Shown piece by piece: positions 8,025 through 15,897 of a stretch of 64,000 bases of DNA (within the stretch, counting starts at the first letter, position 1; each line of letters starts with the position of its first letter). The stretch comes from Panacagrimonas sp041603235 (GTDB lineage Bacteria; Pseudomonadota; Gammaproteobacteria; Nevskiales; Nevskiaceae). A program made the position numbers and the translations under genes. The notes beneath the pieces were generated by a model. It searched no databases and had not been told where the DNA came from. It was given only the letters and a program-made list of their open reading frames with translations. The stretch lies in the NCBI GenBank assembly GCA_041603235.1, contig JBFIES010000008.1, positions 1 through 64,000 on the forward strand. The letters run 5' to 3'.

Positions 8025-10844
8025 ATGCCGCGCAAGAAGGCAGCCAGCTTGGATCATCGGTCAGGGCATCCGCCCATGATTCGCACGAAATTGGAACCGC
8101 CTCGCGGCGCGCGCCGCATGGTGCCGCGCGAGCGCGCCCTCAAATTACTGTCACTCGGTTCCGAGCGCCTTTTGACCCTGCTCAGAGCGCCCGCAGGATT
8201 CGGAAAAACTACTGTGCTCGCCGACTGGCGTGGGCAATTGCTTGCCGCCAGCCGTCCGGTTGCCTGGGTCACGCTGGACGAGGACGATAACGACGCCAGC
8301 TCCTTCGTGAGCTATGTCATCCGCGCGCTGGGAGAGGCGCTTGGCAGTCTGGCAGATCACGTGCCTGAGCTTTCGGCCAACCCGGAAAGTGCAACGCCGA
8401 AAGTCACCCTGACCTCGGCCATCAATGCGCTGGATTCAATTGATGCCACGCTCACCCTGGTGCTCGATGACTATGACCGTGTGACCGCCTCTGGCATCCA
8501 CGATCTGATGTCTTTTCTGCTGCTTCACGCGCCCGGAAACTTGCGCATAGTCATCGCGGCGCGCGCCGAGCCACCACTGCCGCTGGCGTATTTGCGTGCG
8601 CACGATGATCTAGTCGAGATCAACGACGCTCATCTGCGGTTCAATCTTGAAGACGCGCGTCGATTCTTTGGCGAGGTTGGCGCCTTGAAGCTGGATGCCG
8701 GTCAGTCGCGGGCCCTGCACGAAGCAACCGAAGGCTGGGTGGCCGGCATGCAGCTCGCCGCCATCTCTCTGCGTGACCGGGCCGACACGCATCGCGTGAT
8801 CGATGCATTGCCGGGTCGGTTTGTCGCCATTAATGATTATCTGTCTGAGGTTGTGTTACCCAATCTGAATGCGCCAACCGTCGATTTCCTGCTGCACAGT
8901 TCCATTCTGGAGCGCATGAACGGCCCCCTGTGCGCAGCGGTCACCGGTCGCGCCGATGCCGCCGAGCAACTAGGCGATCTTCATCAGCGCAACTATTTTC
9001 TGCAGTCGCTGGATGCCGAACAGAGCTGGTTCCGGTTTCACGCCCTGTTCCGTGATTTTCTCCGCACCGAACTTGCCCGACGTTTTCCCGAGGCAGTAAG
9101 AGGGCTGCACACCCGTGCTGCCAACTGGTTTGCCGAGCATCGGCTGTGGGCGGAGGCGGTACGACACGCGTTGGCGGCAGATCGCATTGATTTGGCGGCG
9201 GAATGGGTCGAACACTGCGCCATGCGTGAAGTCGAAGACAGCCGCGTACATGTGCTGCTGTCCTGGGCACGAAAAATTCCTGATTCAGCGATTCGATCGC
9301 GCCCCCGGCTGCAGTTGGCTGTGGCCTGGGCGTTGCTGCTGACCATTGAGCTGGATGCGGCCATGGAGCACGTTGAAGACATGGAAGCACGGCTGACAAA
9401 AAGTGAGTTCAAGAACAGTACGGCAGTTGAATCCGAGTTACTTGCACTGCGGTTCTGCATCACCGCGCTGAAAGACGATACAGCAGCCGCGCTGCCATTC
9501 GGCGAAGCTTTCGCCAAGCGATTGCGTGGCGGCAAGAACTTTGAAGAGCCAGTGGTCTGGGCGGTGCAGGCCACACTCAACGGTCTGACACATTGCTATC
9601 AGAAGGCGGGGCGTCTGGAAGAAGCGCGTGCCATGCAAAGCCCCGAGCTGTATCCCGTCTCCAACGACAGTGATCGCAATCTCTTTACCCAGTGTTATCG
9701 CGCTACCACGTTGGGTGGATGCGATCTTCGCGCGGCCCATCTGCATGAGGGTGCGCGGCGCCTGCGTGAGTCGCTCGCGCTGGCGGAGCTGCATGCAGGG
9801 CGGCGTTCTGCTGCGGCGACGCTTGTCGCCTGTTCTTTGGCGGCCATTCATTACGAATGGAACGAGCTGGATATCGTTGATCAACTGCTGGCGGATCGCC
9901 TGGATATTGTCGACGAGGCCTGCTATCTGGACTCGGTGCGTTCTGCCTATCTGGCGCTGACGCGGCTGGCCATTGTGCGCGGTGACTTTGAGGCAGCCCA
10001 CCAATTGCTGGATCGTGGCGAATTGCTGGCAAATCGGCGCGGATGGTCGCGACTGACTGCGGTCTGCCTTGCCGAGCGCGTTCGTCTGCACCTGGTACAA
10101 GCGCATCCGCTGGACGCAGGCGCGGCCTGTCAGAGACTCTCAGAACTGGCGCCCCGCAATGCGCCAGCAAGTGCGAGCGCTATTTCTGAAACCTGGCGTG
10201 TGTTCTGTCTCAGCCAGGTCCGCGTCCTGTTGCACGCAGGGCAGGCGAGCCAGGCATCTAAAATGCTTAATGAGCTTCTGCGCATCGACCAATCAGCAAC
10301 GGGAACAGATGGAAGCGCCTATCTCGTGGCCCGAACCAAGGCGCTGCTCTGCGTGACGCTGCAGGCTAGCGGAGAGCCTCAGGCTGCGCTGGAGCAACTT
10401 GAAGATCTGATGGAACTTGGCGCCGCATCGGGAATGATCCGCTCAATTGCTGATGAAGGAGCGTCCATTGCCGTGCTGGTCAAGCACCACGGGTTGCAAT
10501 GGAAACCAACGACGCCTTCAGCAGAGCGATGGAAATCCAGCCTCGACGATGCGCTCGGAATCCGGCAAGGCGCCAGCGCGCAAGCGGCAAAGCGCGAGAG
10601 CGCAGAAGCTCTGATTGAGCCGCTGAGCAAACGCGAGCGCGACGTGCTTACCCTGATTGCGCGTGGTCTGAGCAATGAGCAAGCCGCGCGCGCATTGAAT
10701 ATTGGCTCGGAAACCGTGAAATGGCACCTGAAGAATGTTTACAGCAAGCTGGGTGTTTCTCGAAGAACCCTGGCCGTGCACCGCGCCAGACAAATGGATC
10801 TCATCTCCGACGAGCCTGCCGCCAAACCGATGATTCAGTCCTGA
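8025..10844 (+). CDS. MalT/AlkS-like LuxR-family ATP-dependent regulator
   Basis: Large STAND-type transcriptional activator of 939 residues. A P-loop lies near residue 61 (RAPAGFGKTTVLADW), followed by LTLVLDDYDRV (Walker B). A long helical, TPR-like sensor region spans about residues 330-840. A LuxR helix-turn-helix sits at about 868-925 (LSKRERDVLTLIARGLSNEQAARALNIGSETVKWHLKNVYSKLGVS in parts). MalT and the alkane regulator AlkS have this architecture, and an AlkB-like hydroxylase lies 7 kb away. AGGAG precedes the start. The two C-rich/G-rich inverted repeats at 4529 and 12199 are its possible targets. The effector is unknown. Confidence 0.88.
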   Translation: MPRKKAASLDHRSGHPPMIRTKLEPPRGARRMVPRERALKLLSLGSERLLTLLRAPAGFGKTTVLADWRGQLLAASRPVAWVTLDEDDNDASSFVSYVIRALGEALGSLADHVPELSANPESATPKVTLTSAINALDSIDATLTLVLDDYDRVTASGIHDLMSFLLLHAPGNLRIVIAARAEPPLPLAYLRAHDDLVEINDAHLRFNLEDARRFFGEVGALKLDAGQSRALHEATEGWVAGMQLAAISLRDRADTHRVIDALPGRFVAINDYLSEVVLPNLNAPTVDFLLHSSILERMNGPLCAAVTGRADAAEQLGDLHQRNYFLQSLDAEQSWFRFHALFRDFLRTELARRFPEAVRGLHTRAANWFAEHRLWAEAVRHALAADRIDLAAEWVEHCAMREVEDSRVHVLLSWARKIPDSAIRSRPRLQLAVAWALLLTIELDAAMEHVEDMEARLTKSEFKNSTAVESELLALRFCITALKDDTAAALPFGEAFAKRLRGGKNFEEPVVWAVQATLNGLTHCYQKAGRLEEARAMQSPELYPVSNDSDRNLFTQCYRATTLGGCDLRAAHLHEGARRLRESLALAELHAGRRSAAATLVACSLAAIHYEWNELDIVDQLLADRLDIVDEACYLDSVRSAYLALTRLAIVRGDFEAAHQLLDRGELLANRRGWSRLTAVCLAERVRLHLVQAHPLDAGAACQRLSELAPRNAPASASAISETWRVFCLSQVRVLLHAGQASQASKMLNELLRIDQSATGTDGSAYLVARTKALLCVTLQASGEPQAALEQLEDLMELGAASGMIRSIADEGASIAVLVKHHGLQWKPTTPSAERWKSSLDDALGIRQGASAQAAKRESAEALIEPLSKRERDVLTLIARGLSNEQAARALNIGSETVKWHLKNVYSKLGVSRRTLAVHRARQMDLISDEPAAKPMIQS

Positions 10845-11257
10845 AAGCTGGCCGATCCAGGCCCGAACGCAATCAGTCGAGAATCTTCAAGCGCCGCCTG
10901 TCGGTGGAAGACCACAGCCTGATAAGCCTCTGATTTCATCAGGTCCAGGAATACCTTCCGCGATGGGTATTCGACCATGAGCAAATCGTCCCAGCGCTCA
11001 TCGGGAGCGCCAATCAGCGTGGCTTGAAACCGACCCATGAGTTTCACCTGCGCGCCGATTCCATCAACCAGTGGCACGACCAGCGCAGCGTAGCGTTGGT
11101 AGGCTTCACGCCCGCTGCAGCGTGCTTGTTTGGCGTGTTCCGGGTAATTGGCTGATGCCTTGTAGCGCAGCAAATTCAGCATAACCATTGGGTGTTCTGC
11201 GTCCGGCTGCTGCGCAAATGTATCGGCCGCATCAGGTGAGAATTCTATGAATGCCAT
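10835..11257 (-). CDS. DUF1330 domain protein
   Basis: Small protein of 140 residues with a ferredoxin-like (dimeric alpha/beta barrel) DUF1330 fold: PMVMLNLLRYK near the N-terminus, GREAYQRYAALVVPLV, and DDLLMVEYPSRKVFLDLMKSEAYQ toward the end (quoted in parts). The function of the family is unknown; folds of this type often bind small hydrophobic ligands. Its 3' end overlaps the 3' end of the LuxR regulator by ten bases on the opposite strand. It precedes no gene on its own strand closely. I see no strong ribosome site at the ATG. Confidence 0.78.
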   Translation of the reverse strand: MAFIEFSPDAADTFAQQPDAEHPMVMLNLLRYKASANYPEHAKQARCSGREAYQRYAALVVPLVDGIGAQVKLMGRFQATLIGAPDERWDDLLMVEYPSRKVFLDLMKSEAYQAVVFHRQAALEDSRLIAFGPGSASFQD

Positions 11258-11289
11258 GTCGGTATCATCGAGCCATTTGGGGGAAAGTC

Positions 11290-12042
11290 TCAGGCGGGAA
11301 CGGCGCCAGCCGGCGTCGAGGTTTGCTCACGACGTTCGCGGAGCAAGGCCATCAACATGTACCAGGAATGGATTTCAAACCACAGACCCCACAGGATCAT
11401 TGGGATGTAATAGGCCAGCACACCGTTCCATGCAAACGGACCCGCCTTGGCCCAGGCCGGGCCGCTGGCCATCGCAATCGCCAGGCCGCAAAACACTGAA
11501 AAATGAGTGACCCATCGCGGCACCAACGGAGTCTCGCGTTCGTCCATCTTGGTGACAATGCCGGTACTGATCATCTGCACCGACAGCGCTGGCCACGTCA
11601 GGAGGAATCCATGCCATGCCGCGTCATTCAGGGCGACCACCACATCGGGGTCCGCGTCGGCACGATATGCCGCACTGATCCAGAGACAGCAACTCATCAT
11701 GACAAAGGCAATCACGCCGTTTCCGGCAGTGACGCCCGCTATACTCAGGACAGGGCCGCGACCTTCAATGGGCGCTAGCATGATGCCGAGTTGGGCAATC
11801 CAGATGCAGAAAAGCCCGGAACCGACAATGTAAAGAAAGCAACCGGTGCGCATGCCCAGAGAATGCTCGGCAAAGTACGCAGCAGTTTGCTCCGGGCTGA
11901 GCGACGCGGGCACCGGGAACAGGCCCTGGGCCATTCCTAACCAGCCGATGATGGTCAGCAGCGTGAACAGAGTTCCGCAAGCCACCGCAATGATCTGGAT
12001 ACGAAACTTGATGGTGCTGCGATCAGGTCTGACGCTGTTCAC
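11290..12042 (-). CDS. Multi-pass membrane protein of unknown function
   Basis: Protein of 250 residues with about six hydrophobic segments, including IIAVACGTLFTLLTIIGWLG, FLYIVGSGLFCIWIAQLGIM, ITPGNGVIAF-like, HGFLLTWPALSVQMI and VLAYYIPMILWGLWF. I do not recognise a characterised family. The start is a GTG at 12042 behind AGGAGA with nine bases of spacing. It is transcribed toward the DUF1330 gene, 32 bases before it. The neighbourhood of hydrocarbon-type genes hints at a role in uptake or tolerance, but there is no direct evidence. Confidence 0.65.
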   Translation of the reverse strand: MNSVRPDRSTIKFRIQIIAVACGTLFTLLTIIGWLGMAQGLFPVPASLSPEQTAAYFAEHSLGMRTGCFLYIVGSGLFCIWIAQLGIMLAPIEGRGPVLSIAGVTAGNGVIAFVMMSCCLWISAAYRADADPDVVVALNDAAWHGFLLTWPALSVQMISTGIVTKMDERETPLVPRWVTHFSVFCGLAIAMASGPAWAKAGPFAWNGVLAYYIPMILWGLWFEIHSWYMLMALLRERREQTSTPAGAVPA

Positions 12043-12401
12043 GCTGATGGTTCTCCTCGCCTTGTTTGCGCCGCTGATATGCGGGCCCAGGCTTGTTTTC
12101 AGATTCCCGCACTCAAATTGGATTCAAACTGCTCTTTTGCCTACCGTAGGTTCGCATCATCACTCAGTTGCAGTGTGCCCGTTCATGCCTCGCACTAGCC
12201 CCCCCAATTCGGGGGTGACGGCGGCCCGGCGTCTCCGGTGACGAATAGGCGACAATTGCCAGTCTGGTTCTGAACGCCACGCAAGATTAACGACGCGATC
12301 AGCGGTAGGCAGAGTTTGAGATTGGCGGCGTTACGGATTGCAGTCGTAATGCCCGCAGCGCTTTCGTACCTCCAGTTTTCAAGACAAACGGGATTGTCCC
12401 C
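12043..12401. other. 359-base divergent intergenic region with a second copy of the C7-N5-G motif
   Basis: No gene is visible between the membrane protein gene (leftward) and the BASS transporter gene (rightward). The notable element is seven C, AATTC, five G at 12199-12215, matching the sulfotransferase promoter element at 4529-4544 in both base composition and spacing. It is about 157 bases from one start and 187 from the other, so it could serve either. I see no convincing -10/-35 pair beside it. Confidence 0.5.
12199..12215. promoter_or_regulatory. Second copy of the C7-N5-G4/5 inverted repeat
   Basis: Seven C (12199-12205), AATTC, GGGGG (12211-12215), followed by TGAC. In the 4529 copy the same positions read C7, GTTTT, GGGG, TTAC. 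Two copies of so specific a pattern in intergenic DNA on either side of a MalT-like regulator gene suggest a shared operator. Confidence 0.45.
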
Positions 12402-13277
12402 ATGCAGACGCAGTTTCTTCCGATAGCCATCATTGCGGTCATGCTCAGCCTGGGGCTGACGCTGACTGTTTCTGATTTTCGACGGATTGCGCGCATCCCT
12501 GGCCCGATCGCGGTGGCACTGCTGTGTCAGGCCGTGCTGCTACCCATTATTGCGTTTCTGATTGCGCGCGGCTTTGCCTTGCCGGGCACGCTTGCAGTTG
12601 GACTGATGCTCATTTCCGCAGCACCAGGCGGTACCTTTGCCAACGTGTTCAGTCATCTCGCGGGTGGCGACCTGGCCCTGAATCTCACACTCACGGCCAT
12701 CAACGCCGTCCTGGCCATCGTGACGCTGCCGTTGATCGTATCGCTGTCGATGATTTACTTCATGGGCGATGATCGCAGCATTCCCCTGCAATTCAGCAAG
12801 GCGCTTCAGGTTGTGCTGCTCATGGCCGGGCCCATCGCCGTAGGCATGTTTTTCCGACACCGCTTTCCCAACGCTGCGCAACGACTGCGTAAGCCTGTGA
12901 ATATTCTCGTTGGCGTGTTTGTCGTGCTGGTTGCCGTATTTTCAGTGAAGTCGGCATGGGGCGCGCTGGTGGAGCACTTCGCGGTGCTCGGTGCTGCCGT
13001 CGTTCTGCTCAATGTCATCAGCCTTGCCGTGGGTTATATCGTCCCCAGGCTCATGCACCTGAGTCGTCGTCAGGCCATTGCCATCAGCGTGGAGGTGGGT
13101 CTCCACAATGCAGCCTTGGCCATGACCATTGGCTCGAGTCCGCAATTGCTGGGAAATTCCGAGATCGCAATTTCCGGCGTCATGTATGGCGTAACCATGC
13201 CCTTCATTGCTGTCGCATTCATCGCGTTGATTCGTCGTATGGATCGAGACACAGAACCGCCCACTATCGAGGCCTGA
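12402..13277 (+). CDS. BASS-family (bile acid:sodium symporter) transporter
   Basis: Inner-membrane secondary transporter of 291 residues with eight or nine transmembrane segments. Family features are the N-terminal LSLGLTLTVSDFRRI, then LISAAPGGTFANVFSHLAGGD in parts (the conserved substrate/sodium region near residues 75-95) and the later HNAALAMTIGSS. BASS proteins take up organic anions such as bile acids, pantoate or keto acids with sodium. In this setting a carboxylated or sulfated product of the hydroxylase/sulfotransferase genes is a plausible substrate, but that is inferred. The ribosome site is weak. It ends 26 bases before the convergent Lnb gene. Confidence 0.85.
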   Translation: MQTQFLPIAIIAVMLSLGLTLTVSDFRRIARIPGPIAVALLCQAVLLPIIAFLIARGFALPGTLAVGLMLISAAPGGTFANVFSHLAGGDLALNLTLTAINAVLAIVTLPLIVSLSMIYFMGDDRSIPLQFSKALQVVLLMAGPIAVGMFFRHRFPNAAQRLRKPVNILVGVFVVLVAVFSVKSAWGALVEHFAVLGAAVVLLNVISLAVGYIVPRLMHLSRRQAIAISVEVGLHNAALAMTIGSSPQLLGNSEIAISGVMYGVTMPFIAVAFIALIRRMDRDTEPPTIEA

Positions 13278-13302
13278 AAACTGGGTGGCTTCGAGGATAT
13301 GG

Positions 13303-15168
13303 CTACCAGAACATGTTCAGCGTCAGAGAAAGCTCCTGGGCACGATGGTCTTTCCAGGTGAGGCGCATTTCGCTGTTGTGCCCGAGTGCGAGTGCTGCGA
13401 CCAAGGTGTTGTCGACCGCATTATCTTGCGCGCCGGGATGCAGGCGGTACCCAAACTCCAGTGCAACGGAGAGCATTTGAGGATTGCCCAGCACAACGCC
13501 AGCAGAGGGTTGTAGCGCGAACGCTTCGTCTCGACTTGCAGCTATGGCCTCCGTCATGAGGTACGTAGTGAGACTGGAGACCTTGATCGCCTGTCCAATC
13601 CCGCCGCGCACGGACATTTCCAGACAGTTCACGCATTCTGAGTCGGTCTGCGCCAGTCCGGTTCGGAAGCGCCAAGACCAACGCTCGGCACCCGGAAACT
13701 CTGGCCGGAAATCCCGTAGATTCTGTAGATCAACCAGTTGGAACTGCTGCAGGTACAAGCCCTCATCCTGATCCATGCGCAGTTCCAGATCGCCAAAACT
13801 GAGTACGGAACCTAGTGGCGCGCTACGGCTCAGAATGTCGCTGTTGAATAGCGATGCGTGCAGAGATTGCGCGCCGCCATTTTTCTGGTTTGCGACAAGA
13901 CCCGCTCCAAAACGGACCGGTCTTGTCCCGAAGTGCGGTGCGGATTGAACAGGCCTCCGTTCAGGTGCAGGCGCACCGGCTTGCATCGGCAATGCCAGGC
14001 GCAGCAGCAATAGCTTTTGCTGTATGTCGCGAAACTGCTCGCTTTGCGACTGCGCTTCCATCGCCAGTTGGTAACCGAAATATGCAATCAATGCGTCCAG
14101 AATCGGGACTTGGCTACTCTGCGACAGGCGCTCAATCATGCTCACGTCATGAGATTCCATGATGTGTTCTGCAACCCTGAATTGATCAGGATCTAGCGCG
14201 TCGAATCGGGCGCCGACTTGCCTCTTGGGAGACGGGATGTAGCGCACGTCACGAATCAGCGTCGTCTGCGTTTGGGCATCCAGTTCAGTGATTTCATGAA
14301 ACAGCAGGGCAGGGGGGTAGGGTCGGTGTGCGCGACCGGTGAGGTTTGTATGCAGTCCCAGTTCGAGCAGCCTTGCGATGCGATAAGCACAGTTCTGGCG
14401 AAGGAAGTAGTAATTGAACTGCTTGCCTATGAGTTCCCAAAGATGCAGGGCGACCAGCAGCTTTTCGTCGTCACCGAGCGCGAGCTCGTACTCCCACATG
14501 TCGCGTGACTGAATGCGGGCATACAGGCGATCCTGAAGGTAGAAGCGATCGCTGGTGAATCCGCCTTCATAGCCACCAAACAATCCTTTGTAGGCATAGA
14601 TGATGGGGCCATCTTCCGGCGGCACGGTTGCCCCAAAATTGGCACCGTGATCCAGCAAGCCTCGGCGCAGTGATTGCTGGCCATTGTTGAGTTTCAGCAA
14701 TGCATGGCCAAAGGTGGCCGCAGGGCTACCGTAATAACCACTGACCATGACCACGCTGATGGATCTGAGTTGCTGGGGTTTTAACCAGCGGTACAGGGCA
14801 CTGCACTTTGGCGTCGGCAGGTCTGCATCGGGCAATTTCAGCTGCGTGCGCAGCCAGAAGTATCGGGCGGGAAATCGGCATTGTGCGTGCTGACCTTCCT
14901 GCACATTTTCTACTGAGAAGAACGCTACCAAACTTTCCAGCAGCTCAGCACGGGCGGAAACCCGGCCTTGCCTTGAAAGAAAGAAATCTTCCGTCTCGAC
15001 TTCGCTGTTCTGTCCGCCCGGTGCGAACTCCAGCAAGTGCAACCAGGTGGGATGCTGGTCAAGGTCCAGACTCAGCGCCTGCTCCTGCGCGTCGGCAAGA
15101 GAAATCGCCTGCGCTGATCCTGTCCCAAGCAGCATCAGCAAGGCAGTGCAAAATCGCAGCGTCCGCAT
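13303..15168 (-). CDS. Lnb/DUF4105 periplasmic domain protein with C-terminal barrel-like end
   Basis: Exported protein of 621 residues. A signal peptide is clear (RTLRFCTALLMLLGTGSAQA). The centre carries the Lnb/DUF4105 segment VMVSGYYGSPAATFGHALLKLN, in parts, with LRQNCAYRIARLLE later. The last 250 residues read like alternating beta-strands and end in an aromatic pair (NMFW), as outer-membrane barrels often do. The role of the family is not established; an enzymatic or envelope-remodelling function has been proposed because of the NlpC-like HxxxL and Cys features. Start at the ATG 15168; a GTG one codon earlier is possible. A DUF3015 gene lies just upstream on the same strand, and the two probably work together. 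Confidence 0.8.
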   Translation of the reverse strand: MRTLRFCTALLMLLGTGSAQAISLADAQEQALSLDLDQHPTWLHLLEFAPGGQNSEVETEDFFLSRQGRVSARAELLESLVAFFSVENVQEGQHAQCRFPARYFWLRTQLKLPDADLPTPKCSALYRWLKPQQLRSISVVMVSGYYGSPAATFGHALLKLNNGQQSLRRGLLDHGANFGATVPPEDGPIIYAYKGLFGGYEGGFTSDRFYLQDRLYARIQSRDMWEYELALGDDEKLLVALHLWELIGKQFNYYFLRQNCAYRIARLLELGLHTNLTGRAHRPYPPALLFHEITELDAQTQTTLIRDVRYIPSPKRQVGARFDALDPDQFRVAEHIMESHDVSMIERLSQSSQVPILDALIAYFGYQLAMEAQSQSEQFRDIQQKLLLLRLALPMQAGAPAPERRPVQSAPHFGTRPVRFGAGLVANQKNGGAQSLHASLFNSDILSRSAPLGSVLSFGDLELRMDQDEGLYLQQFQLVDLQNLRDFRPEFPGAERWSWRFRTGLAQTDSECVNCLEMSVRGGIGQAIKVSSLTTYLMTEAIAASRDEAFALQPSAGVVLGNPQMLSVALEFGYRLHPGAQDNAVDNTLVAALALGHNSEMRLTWKDHRAQELSLTLNMFW

Positions 15169-15253
15169 CACGCCATGTATCGCCTTGTCACGTCATGGAT
15201 CCAAGGCGTGATGCAGGCGGTGCCGTTGGGGCATGACCCCAGGGAATTAAAAA

Positions 15254-15727
15254 TCAGGCGATGCAGGCCTGTGCGAAATCACCCTTAATCTGCTGGTCAA
15301 TAACCTGATGCAGCTCGTTGGCTCGCATTTCAGGTGATGGGTTCACAGCATGACTGCTGCTCTGCTTGCGAACGAGATCTTGTCGGATTGCACCGATCAA
15401 GGCAGTTTGCGAACTTGCGCCACAGCTATAGATGCTGATCAGCGCCTGCAGGTGTTCGCCCTGTCCACGCGCAATATCCATCTGCAGTGGGTCATAGTTG
15501 TGGAAGATGAACTGTCGGGCGGTCTTGTCTGCTTCAGATTCTCCACTCGAGGACTCTGACGGCGATGATGTGATCTTGCTGCTGCCGTCTGTCGCTGTGC
15601 CACCAGTGGTACCTGCCAGCGCGCCGGTTACGAAGCCTGCCATCGCTGAACCAGACGACAGGAAAAAGGTTCCAGCCAGGAGGGCTGCCGATATGCCAGA
15701 TGAGTTGATACGCCAGCTGCTGCTCAT
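15254..15727 (-). CDS. DUF3015-like exported protein
   Basis: Protein of 157 residues with a signal peptide (ISAALLAGTFFLSSGSAMA). A serine-rich linker follows (about residues 45-65), then a helical domain with NYDPLQMDIARGQGEHLQALI, in parts, matching the QDMARGqGEyL pattern of DUF3015. It ends with a cysteine near the C-terminus (AQACIA). Start chosen at the inner ATG because GGAGACGGGC precedes it; the ATG four codons upstream lacks a site. It lies upstream of the Lnb/DUF4105 gene on the same strand. Function unknown; the periplasm is the expected location. Confidence 0.75.
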   Translation of the reverse strand: MSSSWRINSSGISAALLAGTFFLSSGSAMAGFVTGALAGTTGGTATDGSSKITSSPSESSSGESEADKTARQFIFHNYDPLQMDIARGQGEHLQALISIYSCGASSQTALIGAIRQDLVRKQSSSHAVNPSPEMRANELHQVIDQQIKGDFAQACIA

Positions 15728-15769
15728 GCCCGTCTCCATTGGTATGAAATGTCTGATTCAGAATGCCTG

Positions 15770-15789
15770 GGCCCTCGTACATGAGGGCC
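15770..15789 (-). terminator. Hairpin between the DUF3015 gene and the BVMO-hydrolase gene
   Basis: GGCCCTC (15770-15776) pairs with GAGGGCC (15783-15789) around a six-base loop. It lies between the BVMO-hydrolase stop and the DUF3015 start, together with a second hairpin at 15849-15873. No T-run follows. Confidence 0.4.
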
Positions 15790-15848
15790 TGCCAAGTATG
15801 GCCCAACTTCGGCATCCTGTGGCTCAGGTTCAGGATGAGTGCTCAGGT

Positions 15849-15873
15849 GGGGCGAGAGCTTGGCTCTCGTCCC
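15849..15873 (-). terminator. Terminator-like hairpin after the BVMO-hydrolase gene
   Basis: GGGGCGAGAGC (15849-15859) pairs with GCTCTCGTCCC (15863-15873), with one G-T wobble and a three-base loop, 25 bases past the stop codon of the leftward fusion gene. There is no strong U-tract on the leftward transcript. Confidence 0.5.
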
Positions 15874-15897
15874 ATAACGCAACACGGCAACGCAAAC

